DNA from: Candidatus Delongbacteria bacterium
Lineage (GTDB): Bacteria; CAIWAD01
Direction: 5' to 3'
DNA length: 64,000 nt
NCBI GenBank assembly: GCA_020634015.1
Contig: JACKCN010000001.1
Span: 293,001-357,000, forward strand
In this document: positions 53,209-63,180 of the stretch, piece by piece
How the letters are laid out: the number at the start of each line of letters is the position of its first letter
How positions within the stretch are numbered: position 1 is the stretch's first letter
Notes under the pieces: generated by a model
What the model saw: the letters and a program-made list of their open reading frames with translations, nothing else
Told to the model about the DNA's origin: nothing
Database searches by the model: none
Program-made: the position numbers and the translations under genes

Positions 53209-53622
53209 CTATTCGCCGGTCTCGGACTTGGGGAAACCATAGCCAGACCAGGATCCGTTCTGGATGTTGTAGGTCACCACGTTGCCGGGTCCGCCACGCA
53301 TCTCCGCGGTGGAGGTGGCCTGGATCTGCTGGTCACCGATCAGGGCAAAGGTCCAGGCGCGCTTGGTGCTCTCCTGAAGCTCCACATAGCCCTGCTCCTC
53401 GAGGAGGGTCAGGTCACTGGGCCAGGTGCCCACTTCCTGCTCGTAGATCTCGGCGGCGTTCATGATCGCGTTGATCTGGACCTTGGCGTCGGAGGCACGG
53501 GCACCCTTCACCATCTGCATGTACTTGGGCACGGCGATGGCGGCCAGAATGGCCACCAGGATGACCACGATCAGGACTTCGACCAGCGTGAAGCCTCTGT
53601 CGTCGCGCTTGAAGATCTTCAT
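53209..53622 (-). CDS. pilA: major type IV pilin / GspG-like pilin
   Basis: A 137-residue prepilin. The leader MKIFKRDDRG is cut before FTLVEVLIVVILVAILAAIA, with Phe at +1 and Glu at +5, and PKYMQM completes the N-terminal helix. The short globular domain (TWPSDLTLLEEQGYVELQ, then a GGPGNVVTYNIQNGSWSGYG region) lacks a disulfide pair and resembles GspG-type pseudopilins. Since this locus has PilT and a single such gene, I infer it is the major pilin. It is preceded by a long untranslated gap. Confidence 0.92.
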   Translation of the reverse strand: MKIFKRDDRGFTLVEVLIVVILVAILAAIAVPKYMQMVKGARASDAKVQINAIMNAAEIYEQEVGTWPSDLTLLEEQGYVELQESTKRAWTFALIGDQQIQATSTAEMRGGPGNVVTYNIQNGSWSGYGFPKSETGE

Positions 53623-54481
53623 CTCTGTACTCCCTTCGTCTCTTGGGTTACTGGTTGTCAGTCATTTGCAATTTCAAGGTAACGCGGCTTCGGCATGCCA
53701 CAGGCACGGAAACCACGGTCAAGGCGCGAACAGTCCCGAACTGGGATGGAGAGTTGCTCTGTGCCTGCCTGGCAGGCTGACAAAGGCGGGGAGAGGGGGA
53801 TTGCGGGATCCCGATAGACTGGCTCTCTGACAAGCGCGGAATTTATATCCCTGACCGCTGGTCTGCAACCGGCAGCGCAAGGAATCACCGGACGCCTCAG
53901 GACATTTCCAGGACCTCGGCACGAACCAGGCGGTGCTTGCACCTGACTCGCCTTGTGGCCGGGGTTCCTCTCGACCCTGTTTCCTGTCCCAACGTCCCTG
54001 GAAACCACCCGCGGGAGGGTCGTTTCCATGGAACCAACAGGACCCGCATCGCAATTACTTTGCCAGTTGCCCGCAAATGCAGGAATCCGGGACGATTCGT
54101 GTCCTTTGGCGGGAACCCGGCGGCCGTCGTCCGGAAAACCAATCCTTGAGGATCGGACAGAAACATGCTGCCGGGTGCGCGTCGATCAGCCGGAGTCAAG
54201 TACCGGAGACACTTGGCGTCTGACAACGGATCGGGGATCAGAGTTTCGCGAATGGCGCTGATCGAGAAAGGGGTCGGGAGAGGGTCCCCGAAAATATGAT
54301 GTCCGTGCGGCCGGGAAGATCCCGATTGGTGTGGGAAACAGGTCGGCGTGGGTACCCGCGCCTCCGGAAGTCCGGCCCAACCTTTACCAGGCACGCCGGC
54401 GGCGGAACAGGGTGTAAACAACTCAAGACAGGATCCCGGAAGATTGTCCGGACATGAACCACCCGCGCGGGACGGAATGCC
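53623..54481. other. intergenic region between porV-like and pilA genes
   Basis: About 860 bp, the longest gap in the window. Open frames in it (for example 53897-54421 minus) show no recognisable domain, signal peptide or ribosome-binding site. A candidate pilA promoter lies near 53842-53868. The remainder may hold a long pilA leader, regulatory sites or an unrecognised RNA gene. I could not match it to any riboswitch or ncRNA family I know. Confidence 0.5.
53842..53868 (-). promoter_or_regulatory. candidate promoter for pilA
   Basis: On the minus strand TTGCAG (53863-53868) and TATAAA (53842-53847) with 15-bp spacing, about 220 bp before the pilA start. The -10 box is one of the few AT-rich stretches in this GC-rich region. 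I looked for a sigma-54 GG-N10-GC element closer to the gene and found none. Tentative. Confidence 0.3.
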
Positions 54482-55504
54482 TCAGAAATCCAGTTCGAGG
54501 GATACCCGATGACTTGCACCCAGATCATGGGCCAGGAAGGCATAGTCCACATTGACACCCTTCCAGCGCACACCGGCGCCCATGGTGCCATCCAGGGAAG
54601 ACAGCTTCTCGCCCTGCAGCCCACCCCGCAGGAACAGGCTCTGGAAGAGATCCAGCTCGCTGCCGAGGTGCCACTGCCCTTCCCAGGCGGAATCCTTCTC
54701 CAGGGCCAGACGGTATCCGACGGGCAGGCTGGCCAGGCGATCGCGCCAGGCGATGCCTGACTTGACATTCAGGGCGAGAGTTTCGGCACGCCCCGTATCC
54801 CATTCGAGATCCTGGCTGTAGATGTTCTGCAGACTGAGCGCCAGAATCAGTTCCTTGGGCGAGGGGCGTCCACCACTCGCGGGTCCCTGGATGATCATCT
54901 TCACGCCCAGATCCATGCCCGACGCACTGGCCGCCACATCGTCCAGATCCTGGTTGATCACGCGCCAGGACGCACCCACCGCCAGCCTCGATGGCAGCAC
55001 GTTGCGCACCAGCCCGCTGCCCATCAGGACATCGAACCAGAATTCTCGGCTGATTCCCGCGGTCAGGGCCGAACTGCTGCTCTTGAACGTGCCCAGCGGA
55101 TCGCCCGTGCTGCGGTCGTCCGGATTGCGCAGATCGCGCCCGGGCAGCAGATCGCCGTAGCGTGGAATGCCATCGTCCATCTGGAGCTGCATGCCCAGGG
55201 ACAGCGCCCAGTGCTCGCGCAGCCTCAACTGGGCGGCCGCCGTCTGCAGGGTGGACAGGCCATCGAAGAGCGACACGTTTTCGGCGTAGAGCTTGATCGG
55301 TCGTTCATCGAGCACGAGCGCCGGATTCCAGTAGAAACTGGTCGCCGAAGCCTTGCTGGTCCCCCAGGCACCGCCCTGTGCGGCCGCCGCGGCTCCGGTG
55401 CCAAGCGTCAGGAAATCTGCCGTGTACCAGGGATCCGCGGCCCGGGCCGTGCCACAGCCCAGCAGTGTGGCAAGGCCCAGCAGCAGGGGAATTGGGTTCC
55501 TCAT
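54482..55504 (-). CDS. PorV/PorQ-family outer-membrane protein (T9SS shuttle-like)
   Basis: A 340-residue predicted beta-barrel with a signal peptide (PIPLLLGLATLLGCGTARA). The N-terminal motif FLTLGTGAAAAAQGGAWGTS followed by SFYWNPALV matches the 'LG.GARA.AMGGA....YWNPAG' pattern of the PorV/PorQ (FadL-like) family. Amphipathic strands continue to the terminal aromatic residue (LELDF). In Bacteroidetes PorV collects T9SS cargo from the translocon and delivers it to the PorU sortase. Here it overlaps the porU-like gene by 4 bp (ATGA), which strongly supports that functional pairing. Confidence 0.85.
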   Translation of the reverse strand: MRNPIPLLLGLATLLGCGTARAADPWYTADFLTLGTGAAAAAQGGAWGTSKASATSFYWNPALVLDERPIKLYAENVSLFDGLSTLQTAAAQLRLREHWALSLGMQLQMDDGIPRYGDLLPGRDLRNPDDRSTGDPLGTFKSSSSALTAGISREFWFDVLMGSGLVRNVLPSRLAVGASWRVINQDLDDVAASASGMDLGVKMIIQGPASGGRPSPKELILALSLQNIYSQDLEWDTGRAETLALNVKSGIAWRDRLASLPVGYRLALEKDSAWEGQWHLGSELDLFQSLFLRGGLQGEKLSSLDGTMGAGVRWKGVNVDYAFLAHDLGASHRVSLELDF

Positions 55505-58500
55505 TGCAGCCTCGCCAGTTTGTACACTTCTTCCACCGTGCCGCCGGGATCAGTCGCCTTGAGTTGCAGGTAGTACAGGCCATTGGCCAGTTCATGCCCG
55601 CGGTCGTCGGTGCCGTCCCAGTTGAATTCATCGTAGCCGATGCGCGGCAGTGGCACGTTGATGGTTTTCACGCGCCGGCCCGCCGAGGTGTAGATCGTGA
55701 AGCTGAGCGTGCGGGGAGCGCCCGTCAATTCCCAGGCGAAAGTCGTGTGTGACGCGAAGGGATTGGGATGATTCGCGAAGAAACGCACGGCCAGTTTGAT
55801 GGCCACCTGGAACTCAAGTTCTTCAGTGGTCGAGTTTCCCAGCACGTCCGCCGCGTCGATGCGCAGTGTGTGTGTGCTGCCCGCCTCCAGCTCGCCGGGA
55901 GTCCAGCTGATCAGCACGGTGGTGCGGTTGTCGCTGAGTTGCAGGTCCGCGAAATCCACTTCACTGCCATCGAGGAACAGGCGCGGCGGCAGGGCCCCGT
56001 CCCCCACGTCCACACCGGCAGGGTCGCTGATCACGATCTGGAACACGGGGGAACGCGGAACACGGTCGCCGGGGGCGAACCACTGGCCGTTGACGTCCAC
56101 CTGGATCGAGGGTCCCTGGTCGTCGTCAAGCCGGAATGGCAGCAGCAGCCCGCCTTCGGCATGCAGTTGCGAGTCCAGCAATGGGCCGCCCGGGTTCTCG
56201 GTGCGAGTACCGGCCTGCATTACCCAGAGCTGGCGCTGCGCGTTCCAGCGCCCAAGGGCAAGACGCGGAGATTCCTGAGCTGTGAGCTGACTGCCATCGG
56301 CCAGGCGGAACAGATTGGTGCTGTCCAGTTGGCAACGCACACGCACCCCATTGATATCTGCCAGTTCTCCGCCGACCTGGAGTCGTGGCACCAGGCTGAG
56401 CACGCCGGGTGACTGCGGATCCTCCACCAGCGGCGCCAGGCCGGGGGCCAGGGCGGACCGTTCAAGTTCAGGCAAGGCTCCGGAGACGAAGGAACTGTCG
56501 ATCTGTACCACCTGACTCAGCGCCCCGGTACCGGCAAGCAGGCTGTAGCGCGTGGGGTCCAGGGCGATTTCACCGCCGCTGCCCTGTCCGGGAGTGAGGA
56601 GGATGAACCCATCCTGCTGGCTCACGGAGTTGAGCGATTGCATCACGCCCGCGGCGTCCCAGACCGGCCCCGTGCTCAGGCGCAGGGACGTGGGTCCCGC
56701 CGGGATGTTCAGCACACGGTCCCAGACATTGGCTCCATTCAGGACGGCCACGGAATCGGAGAGCAGTTCCGTGTCCGTGAGCTGGTCGTGCAGCACCAGA
56801 CGGGCGGACAGTGGCTCACCCATGCTGTTGACGCTGAAACGGTGCGTCAGACGTGTGGCGCTGGCATCGCCCGTGATGCGCAGGCTGTCCGCGAAGGGTT
56901 GGATCTGTTCCTGCGAACCGATGGCGAACATGCCTCCGGGAATTTCCTGGACCACCTCGTTGTTGTCCACGAGGAAGGAATAGTTGACCAACCCGAGCTT
57001 GTAGTCGAACTGATATTCCATGGAGTACAGACTGTTGGGCGTGGAGGGCAGACTGGGAATCACCAGTCGCCAGCGTCCTCCGCCCAGAGATTCCATTGGC
57101 GCCACCGAACGCTGGTTCGACAGCGGTGTACCGCCGGGAAGCAGAAGGTTCGCCTGCAGGCGCGCGTTGGTGAATTCGGGCAGAGTCTCCAGCTCGATGG
57201 TCATGGGCTGGCCGCCGATGCCCTGCTCGGGACTGTGCGACCCCACGCCCGGTGAACTGGAATTGATGAAGACAGGAATCGACCCGATCGCCCGGTTGTC
57301 GCCGGTGTCCATCGCGAAACGGATCACACCCCGGTGGCTCTCGGTCTCGGGCAAGGAAGGCACCGTCATGTTGACCGTGGCCGCCCCGTTGAATGCCACC
57401 TGCGTGACGGCTGCCGCGCTGCTCACGTTCACGCCACGCCGCCCCTCGAGCCAGAGTTCGGCACGCACGGTGCCGCTCAGCCCTGGTGGATCACTGCTCA
57501 GTTCCACGCTGATGGCATCACCGCTGGCCACGTTGAGCCAGTCCGCACCGGGCAGCAATCTGTACTTCGGGAAGGCTGGCTCCAGCGCGGGGTCGCCCAG
57601 CAGATTGAACATGCTGATGTGGTTGCGTCCCTGACTGATGGCGTACATGGACATTTCGGCCAGCAGAATGCCCTGGCCGAAGGTCCGGGCCCGTTCATCG
57701 TAGAAGCGGGTGAAGTAGTTGAGCACGAAGGGATCGTTGACCTTGATGTAGGCCTTGGCCGCTGCTCCATAAAAGGCGATCGCACCCGCATTGGGCTGCT
57801 TGAGCAGCAGTTCGGCCATGCTCATGCTGTCGGGGTCGTCGTAATACCCCACCAGGCAGGACCAGGCGAAACAGATCGGATACTTGCCCTGGTTGGTCAG
57901 GAAGCGGATGTCCGTGGCCCGGAAGAGGGCTTCGCCCGCGTAGATGCCCACGTTGCCGTGTCCATTGTAGGAGTTGACCAGCGAGCCCGAATTGAACTGG
58001 TCGATGAATTCGACCGCTCCACCGTGGTAGATGCTGTTCGAGCGCACATGGATCTGTTTGAAGCGCTGAGCGGGTGGCACCAGATTCTGTGTCACGTAGT
58101 TGTCGCCGGCCTCGAAGTCCAGGTCGCCGTTGTCGGCGCAGAAGAGGCTGGTTTCCATCCAGGGGCCCTTGACCACGTGTTCGCGGTACTGGCGATGCTT
58201 TTCCAGATAGGCCTGCAGCTGGCTGCGATTGGCCACCGAGAAGCGCCCGATCATGATGTCCTGGAAGCGGTCGTCCGGCCCGCCCACGATGTAGCTGAAC
58301 TCCTCGTCGGTGGCGGTGGGACCGCTTTCCGAGTTGGTCCAGACCCAGTCGGTGGGCACCAGTGTCTGGTAGATCTGACCACCCCCCACATCCATCAGGT
58401 TGGCGTTGCTGGCCTTGCCCACCAGCAGCATGTAGGAGGGCAAGGGTGCCTGCCAGTGATCGAAGACATGTCCCAGAAAGTCATGGATCGCGGGCGTGCT

Positions 58501-60432
58501 CAGGTCGCCCGCATTGAACTCGTTGAAGATCGCGTCCACGTCCACCAGTTTCACCGTGCGGAACTGGCTGTGGTAGGTCACCAGGGATTGCAGGTCCTGA
58601 TGGAATTGTGACGGTGCCACGATCAACATGTCCGCCTGATTGTCCGACGAATGCAGGTTGAGATTCTCCGTGATCTTGAACTCGTCGGGTGACTTCAGCG
58701 AGTTCTCCGCCACCAGGTGAATCACGCCGGTTCCCACGGGCACGGGCACCAGCCAGGCTCCGGTCAGCTCGGGGTCGGGTCGGCAGCCGGTGATGAATGC
58801 GGTCTCACTGAAGGCCAGCAGATTTCCCGTGACCCCCTTGACCCGCAGCACGCGCACGAACGCACCGTCCCCAAAACTGGCGTCCGTGATCGGCACGGTC
58901 AGATGGCCGTCGTCCAGGCGGATCTCGCGCAGGTAACTCAACTCGATGCGATTGAGGTAGTTCAGATCGCTCTGGTTGCCGTGATCCAGAGGCAACTCCA
59001 CCTGCACCGTATTGTTGCCGGGCTGCAGCAATGTGCCCGGCAGGGGCCACCAGGCACTCTGACCTTCTTCCTGCAGACGGTACTCCAGATCACCCGCGAA
59101 CACATCATTGACCCGGAAGATCAGGTGGTGATCGGGCGACGAGGCCTGGATGTCGCTCTTGCCGCGGCAGGTGAAGCGGATCCGGTCGGTGCGGGAACTG
59201 TCGGCGACGGGCCAGGGAATGTTCAGGGTCTGGGTCAGGGTACCCGGTGTGCCAATGCGGCTCAGCTCACGCCAGAACCAGTGATCCGTCTCCTCCGGGG
59301 CGCTTGTGATGCGTTCCAGATGCGCCCAGACCCGATTCTCCTCGAACAGGCGATCCTGGACGAAACTCTCGCGTGGCTCCTGCTCGCCCGGCACGGTGGC
59401 GTCCAGCAGGTAGCGCTGGCTAGAGCCCTGGTCCCAGCTCAGGAAATAATGGCTGGCGGGCCCGAAGAAGGACTTGGGAAAGTTCTCGCCTTCACGTTCC
59501 TCGCCGTGGAAGATGAAGTAATCGCCCGCATCCATGCGGCCGTCATTGCCGTCGCTCATCAGAATGGGCACCTGGCTCTCGCCTCGCCAGAGCGCCAGAC
59601 GCGAACTCTGGATCTGGGCCACGGGCACCCCCTGCGCAGCCAGATACTCGGTGGTGACCTTGTAAAGCCCGTCCGTGGACGTGCTCAGTTTGTAGATCTG
59701 GTTGCCCGCAAAGGCCGGGTGCACGGTCCGCATAGGAGAATCCGCGACGCGCGCACGTTGCCAGGCCCGGGCCTGGGCTGCATTCAGCAGGCGAGCGTCA
59801 AGCAGTTGATCGAAATCCGGGGATTCCGCGCGCGCGGGTTGAAGCGACTCCCCCGAGGAGGGCGAGCGCCGGAATGCCAGTTCGTATTCACCGGCGCGCA
59901 TCAGGCTCCAGCCATCGTCCCAGGTGGCAAGAGTCAATACAAGACGCTGGATCCGCTGCTGGCGCATCCAGCCCTCGTTGGCCAGCTGGGCACCGGGCAC
60001 CAGCGATACCGAGACCGGCATCGGCTCGGACAGCATGTCCTTCTCGGGAAGAGGCGGAGGTGCCAGGTCGGGGTGTTCCAGATCGCGGGTCAGTTCCCGC
60101 AGGTACACCCTGGCGTCGGCGGGGATGCCCAGTTCAATGGGCTGGATCAGGCGAGCGCTGCCATTGGATTCCACCAGGAACAGGGCGTCCCGGGAGGCAA
60201 GTTGAAGCTGCTCGCGGCCTTCGACCGTGTCGCGACGCACGCTGAGGTCGTCCAGTTCAACACGGAACCGCAGGCCGTCTTCGTCCTGGGAGAGTATCCG
60301 GACAGTGGCGGCCCGGGACAGCCCCGTGCACAGCAGCAGCCCCAGGAGCCAGACCCGCCAGTCAGCGGGAACGATACCAGCGGACGAATTCCCGGAGGCC
60401 TTGTGGAACACGGGTCGTGGGGGTGTAGCCAT
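55501..60432 (-). CDS. porU: PorU-like C25 sortase/peptidase of the type IX secretion system
   Basis: A 1643-residue exported protein. ATG 60432 follows GAGGAAG and overlaps the epimerase gene by 71 bp; a hydrophobic signal (WRVWLLGLLLCTGLSRA) lies at residues about 25-41. The C25 domain has the complete dyad: His825 in SYNGHGNVG and Cys859 in FAWSCLVGYYDDP. Upstream features such as IYKLSTSTDGLYKV and FHGEE match the long PorU N-terminal region, and FGQGILLAEMSMY and NLLGDPAL follow the active site. A FlgD-like C-terminal domain (ANHPNPFASHTTFAWEL ... NGLYYLQLKA) ends the protein. PorU removes the sorting domain of T9SS cargo and attaches cargo to a surface lipopolysaccharide sugar. Confidence 0.88.
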   Translation of the reverse strand: MATPPRPVFHKASGNSSAGIVPADWRVWLLGLLLCTGLSRAATVRILSQDEDGLRFRVELDDLSVRRDTVEGREQLQLASRDALFLVESNGSARLIQPIELGIPADARVYLRELTRDLEHPDLAPPPLPEKDMLSEPMPVSVSLVPGAQLANEGWMRQQRIQRLVLTLATWDDGWSLMRAGEYELAFRRSPSSGESLQPARAESPDFDQLLDARLLNAAQARAWQRARVADSPMRTVHPAFAGNQIYKLSTSTDGLYKVTTEYLAAQGVPVAQIQSSRLALWRGESQVPILMSDGNDGRMDAGDYFIFHGEEREGENFPKSFFGPASHYFLSWDQGSSQRYLLDATVPGEQEPRESFVQDRLFEENRVWAHLERITSAPEETDHWFWRELSRIGTPGTLTQTLNIPWPVADSSRTDRIRFTCRGKSDIQASSPDHHLIFRVNDVFAGDLEYRLQEEGQSAWWPLPGTLLQPGNNTVQVELPLDHGNQSDLNYLNRIELSYLREIRLDDGHLTVPITDASFGDGAFVRVLRVKGVTGNLLAFSETAFITGCRPDPELTGAWLVPVPVGTGVIHLVAENSLKSPDEFKITENLNLHSSDNQADMLIVAPSQFHQDLQSLVTYHSQFRTVKLVDVDAIFNEFNAGDLSTPAIHDFLGHVFDHWQAPLPSYMLLVGKASNANLMDVGGGQIYQTLVPTDWVWTNSESGPTATDEEFSYIVGGPDDRFQDIMIGRFSVANRSQLQAYLEKHRQYREHVVKGPWMETSLFCADNGDLDFEAGDNYVTQNLVPPAQRFKQIHVRSNSIYHGGAVEFIDQFNSGSLVNSYNGHGNVGIYAGEALFRATDIRFLTNQGKYPICFAWSCLVGYYDDPDSMSMAELLLKQPNAGAIAFYGAAAKAYIKVNDPFVLNYFTRFYDERARTFGQGILLAEMSMYAISQGRNHISMFNLLGDPALEPAFPKYRLLPGADWLNVASGDAISVELSSDPPGLSGTVRAELWLEGRRGVNVSSAAAVTQVAFNGAATVNMTVPSLPETESHRGVIRFAMDTGDNRAIGSIPVFINSSSPGVGSHSPEQGIGGQPMTIELETLPEFTNARLQANLLLPGGTPLSNQRSVAPMESLGGGRWRLVIPSLPSTPNSLYSMEYQFDYKLGLVNYSFLVDNNEVVQEIPGGMFAIGSQEQIQPFADSLRITGDASATRLTHRFSVNSMGEPLSARLVLHDQLTDTELLSDSVAVLNGANVWDRVLNIPAGPTSLRLSTGPVWDAAGVMQSLNSVSQQDGFILLTPGQGSGGEIALDPTRYSLLAGTGALSQVVQIDSSFVSGALPELERSALAPGLAPLVEDPQSPGVLSLVPRLQVGGELADINGVRVRCQLDSTNLFRLADGSQLTAQESPRLALGRWNAQRQLWVMQAGTRTENPGGPLLDSQLHAEGGLLLPFRLDDDQGPSIQVDVNGQWFAPGDRVPRSPVFQIVISDPAGVDVGDGALPPRLFLDGSEVDFADLQLSDNRTTVLISWTPGELEAGSTHTLRIDAADVLGNSTTEELEFQVAIKLAVRFFANHPNPFASHTTFAWELTGAPRTLSFTIYTSAGRRVKTINVPLPRIGYDEFNWDGTDDRGHELANGLYYLQLKATDPGGTVEEVYKLARLQ

Positions 60433-61309
60433 AGGTCTTCCTCGCGTGCTCAAGATCCGCCCAGGTCTGATCCACATCGCCGGGCTGGTTGGGCATCCAG
60501 CGGATCTTCGCCGATTTTCCAGTGGCCACCTCGATCTCGCGGATGAGTTCCGCCAATGAAGTGGTCTGTGATTCGCCAAGGTTTACAATATCGTACCCGA
60601 ATTCGGTAGAAAGAACACGATCGATGCCCTGCACGATATCCGCGATGAAGGTATAGTCCCGGCGGGACGTCCCATCTCCGTAGAGCGTCAGTTCCTGCCC
60701 GTGTTCCACCTTGTGCACGAAGTTGTGAATGGCCATTTCAGGACGCTGCCGGGGCCCGAACACCGTGAAGAAGCGCAGACATGCGATCTGGAAACCATGC
60801 AGCTTATGCCAGGTGTGACAGATCAGTTCCCCGGCCTTCTTGGTGGCCGCATAGGGGGAGATGGGATTGTCGACCGAATCCGTCTCGGAAAACGGCACTT
60901 TTGGGTTGTTTCCGTATACGGAACTGGACGAGGCGAACAGCATGCGGCCCACACCGGCACGGCGCATGGCTTCCAGCAGGACCATGGTCCCGCGGACATT
61001 GACATCCTCGTAAAGCAGGGGATCTTCGATCGACGGCCTGACTCCCGCGCGGGCGGCCAGGTGAACCACGGTATCGATCGGGCTGTGGGCGAACAGGTCG
61101 TCGAGGCAGGCGGCATCGCGGATATCACCCGTGACCAGCCTGTAGGCAGGATGAACCTGAGCCTGACGGATATTGGCGTGCTTGATGGCGGGGTCGTAGA
61201 AGCTGTCGAAGTTGTCAAGCGCCGTCACCCGGTGCCCCGCCGCGAGCAGATGGTCGCACAGGTTGGACCCGATGAAGCCCGCTGCTCCTGTCACCAGGAC
61301 ATGCATCAA
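60362..61309 (-). CDS. NAD-dependent sugar epimerase/dehydratase (UDP-glucuronate 4-epimerase-like)
   Basis: A 315-residue extended short-chain dehydrogenase acting on a nucleotide sugar. It has the Rossmann motif VTGAAGFIGSNL, catalytic SSSSVYGNN and YAATKKAGE (YxxxK), and RFFTVFGPRQRPEMA with RRDYTFI, which resemble the UDP-glucuronate/galacturonate 4-epimerase group (CapI/LpsL). Its start overlaps the upstream dehydratase stop by 4 bp, and its end overlaps porU by 71 bp, making a four-gene overlapping operon. The exact sugar is not determined by sequence. Confidence 0.88.
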   Translation of the reverse strand: MMHVLVTGAAGFIGSNLCDHLLAAGHRVTALDNFDSFYDPAIKHANIRQAQVHPAYRLVTGDIRDAACLDDLFAHSPIDTVVHLAARAGVRPSIEDPLLYEDVNVRGTMVLLEAMRRAGVGRMLFASSSSVYGNNPKVPFSETDSVDNPISPYAATKKAGELICHTWHKLHGFQIACLRFFTVFGPRQRPEMAIHNFVHKVEHGQELTLYGDGTSRRDYTFIADIVQGIDRVLSTEFGYDIVNLGESQTTSLAELIREIEVATGKSAKIRWMPNQPGDVDQTWADLEHARKTYGYTPTTRVPQGLREFVRWYRSR

Positions 61310-63180
61310 TACCTCTTGTTGTCTCCCGCCACAGGGGTGAAAGTGGGCACCAGCACCTTCAGGTCGGCGACGATGCGCGCGTCGTCCTTGAAATCCAGTT
61401 CCTCAAGGATCTGGGAGATGTTTCCGTTCAGGACGGTCTGCTCGGCACCTTCTTCGGCAAGGGCGATGTTGATCTTCTTGTGCACGGTGGGAATCAGCTT
61501 CTCGTTGTGCACCCACAGCTCTTCGCTCATCTTCTCGCCGGGTCGCAGGCCCACTTCTTCGATGTCGATGTCAATGCCCACCTTCAGACCCGAGAGCGTG
61601 ATCAGGTTGCGCGCCAGATCGATGATCTTCATGGGCGTGCCCATGTCCAGCACGAAGATTTCCCCACCCTGCCCGATGGCGGCCGCCTGGATCACCAGCT
61701 GCACCGCTTCGAAGATGGTCATGAAATAACGCTCGATGTCGCGGTGGGTGATGGTGATCGGTCCGCCGCGCGAGATCTGGCTGCGGAACAGGGGCACCAC
61801 CGAGCCGGCGCTGCCCAGCACATTGCCGAAGCGCACCGTCATGAACTGGGTCTCGCTCTCGCGGGCCCGGTCGCGCACCACCAGTTCGGCCACGCGCTTG
61901 CACACACCCATCACACTGGTCGGGTTGACGGCCTTGTCGGTCGAGATCATCACGAACTTGCCGACCTTGTGTTCGTGTGCCGCATTGACCAGGATCTTGG
62001 TACCCAGAATGTTGTTGCGCACGGCCTCGCGCTTGTTGCGCTCCATCATCGGCACATGCTTGTGTGCCGCCGCGTGAAACACAACTTCGGGCCGGTAGGT
62101 CCGGAAGACCCAGTCGATGCGCGCGGGGTCGGTGATGCTGCCCACCACGGGCACCACATTGTTCAGGTCGGCACGGCCACTGAACTCCTGCATCAGGTAG
62201 TACAGACCGTTCTCGTTGTGGTCCAGACAGATCAGCTGACGCGGGGCGAAGTTCATCACCTGGCGGCAAAGCTCGCTGCCGATGGAACCGGCTCCGCCGG
62301 TCACCAGCACGGTGCGGTCGGTGATGAAACGGCCGATGCTGGGCAGGTCCAGCTTGATTGGATCACGGCCCAGCAGGTCCTCGAGCTGGACTTCCTTGAA
62401 CTGGCTCAGGCTGATGTTGCCATGAATCAGGTCACGCACACCGGGCAGCTTGCGGAACTGGACATTGCGCTCACGGCACTGTTCCACGATGCGCCGGATC
62501 AGATCGGCGGGGGCGCTGGGCACCGCGATCAGGACCTGGTCGACCTGATTGCGTGACAGCACACCGGCCAGGTCACTGGAGGTGCCCAGAACCTGAATGC
62601 CGTGGATCTGCTTGTAGACCTTGGAGCGGTCGTCATCCAGCAGGCCCACGACCTCGTAGTTCATGTTGGGGTTGAACTGGATTTCCCGCAGGATCGACTC
62701 ACCGGCGTCGCCCGCGCCCACGATCACAACGCGTGACACATTGCTGCGGTCCATGGGCCTGTAGGTCCGCAGCGCACGCACCATGAACCGGCTGCCGCCG
62801 ATCAGGATGATGTTGAGGATGTAGTCGGCGATGACCGCCCACTTGAGATACTCGGGCACCTCGATCTTGAGCACACCGTGGGCGATGATGTAGGTGGCCA
62901 GCAGGAAGAGCAGCGTGCCCGTGCTCGTTGCCCTGAAGATGTTCTTCAGGTCGTCGATGGACGCGTAGCGCAGGATGCCCTTGTAGAGATTGGACACGCT
63001 GTAGGCCAGCAGGCGCACACCCGCCATCACGCAGAGTGCCTGCAGGAACAGAGGCATCCGCTCGGGAGGAATCTCGCCCAGACCGATGATCAGGAAGGCG
63101 AAATAGAAGGCGATGCAGGAAAGCACCACATCCATGCTGAGGATGTACCACTTCCTGTGGACGCGTAATTTGTTGATCAT
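61306..63180 (-). CDS. membrane-bound nucleotide-sugar 4,6-dehydratase (WbpM/PglF/CapD family)
   Basis: A 624-residue protein with four N-terminal membrane helices (about residues 12-120), a CoA-binding-like Rossmann domain (VVIVGAGDAGESILRE) and a dehydratase domain (VTGGAGSIGSELCRQ). STDKAVNPTSVMGVCKR carries the catalytic Lys with Met replacing the usual Tyr, the hallmark of WbpM/PglF-type enzymes that convert UDP-GlcNAc to the 4-keto-6-deoxy sugar. The C-terminal LRPGEKMSEELW is also typical. It precedes the epimerase with an ATGA overlap. It probably starts the amino-sugar branch for LPS O-antigen or glycoprotein synthesis. Confidence 0.93.
   Translation of the reverse strand: MINKLRVHRKWYILSMDVVLSCIAFYFAFLIIGLGEIPPERMPLFLQALCVMAGVRLLAYSVSNLYKGILRYASIDDLKNIFRATSTGTLLFLLATYIIAHGVLKIEVPEYLKWAVIADYILNIILIGGSRFMVRALRTYRPMDRSNVSRVVIVGAGDAGESILREIQFNPNMNYEVVGLLDDDRSKVYKQIHGIQVLGTSSDLAGVLSRNQVDQVLIAVPSAPADLIRRIVEQCRERNVQFRKLPGVRDLIHGNISLSQFKEVQLEDLLGRDPIKLDLPSIGRFITDRTVLVTGGAGSIGSELCRQVMNFAPRQLICLDHNENGLYYLMQEFSGRADLNNVVPVVGSITDPARIDWVFRTYRPEVVFHAAAHKHVPMMERNKREAVRNNILGTKILVNAAHEHKVGKFVMISTDKAVNPTSVMGVCKRVAELVVRDRARESETQFMTVRFGNVLGSAGSVVPLFRSQISRGGPITITHRDIERYFMTIFEAVQLVIQAAAIGQGGEIFVLDMGTPMKIIDLARNLITLSGLKVGIDIDIEEVGLRPGEKMSEELWVHNEKLIPTVHKKINIALAEEGAEQTVLNGNISQILEELDFKDDARIVADLKVLVPTFTPVAGDNKRY

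Noticed and set aside
53640..53720. Sigma-54 promoter for pilA (TTGCA near 53670)
   Set aside because: The required GG at the -24 position with 10-bp spacing is missing for each GC candidate I tried.
53897..54421. 174-codon minus-strand frame in the gap before pilA
   Set aside because: No domain, no signal peptide, no ribosome-binding site and atypical composition; overlapping frames in other phases are equally open.
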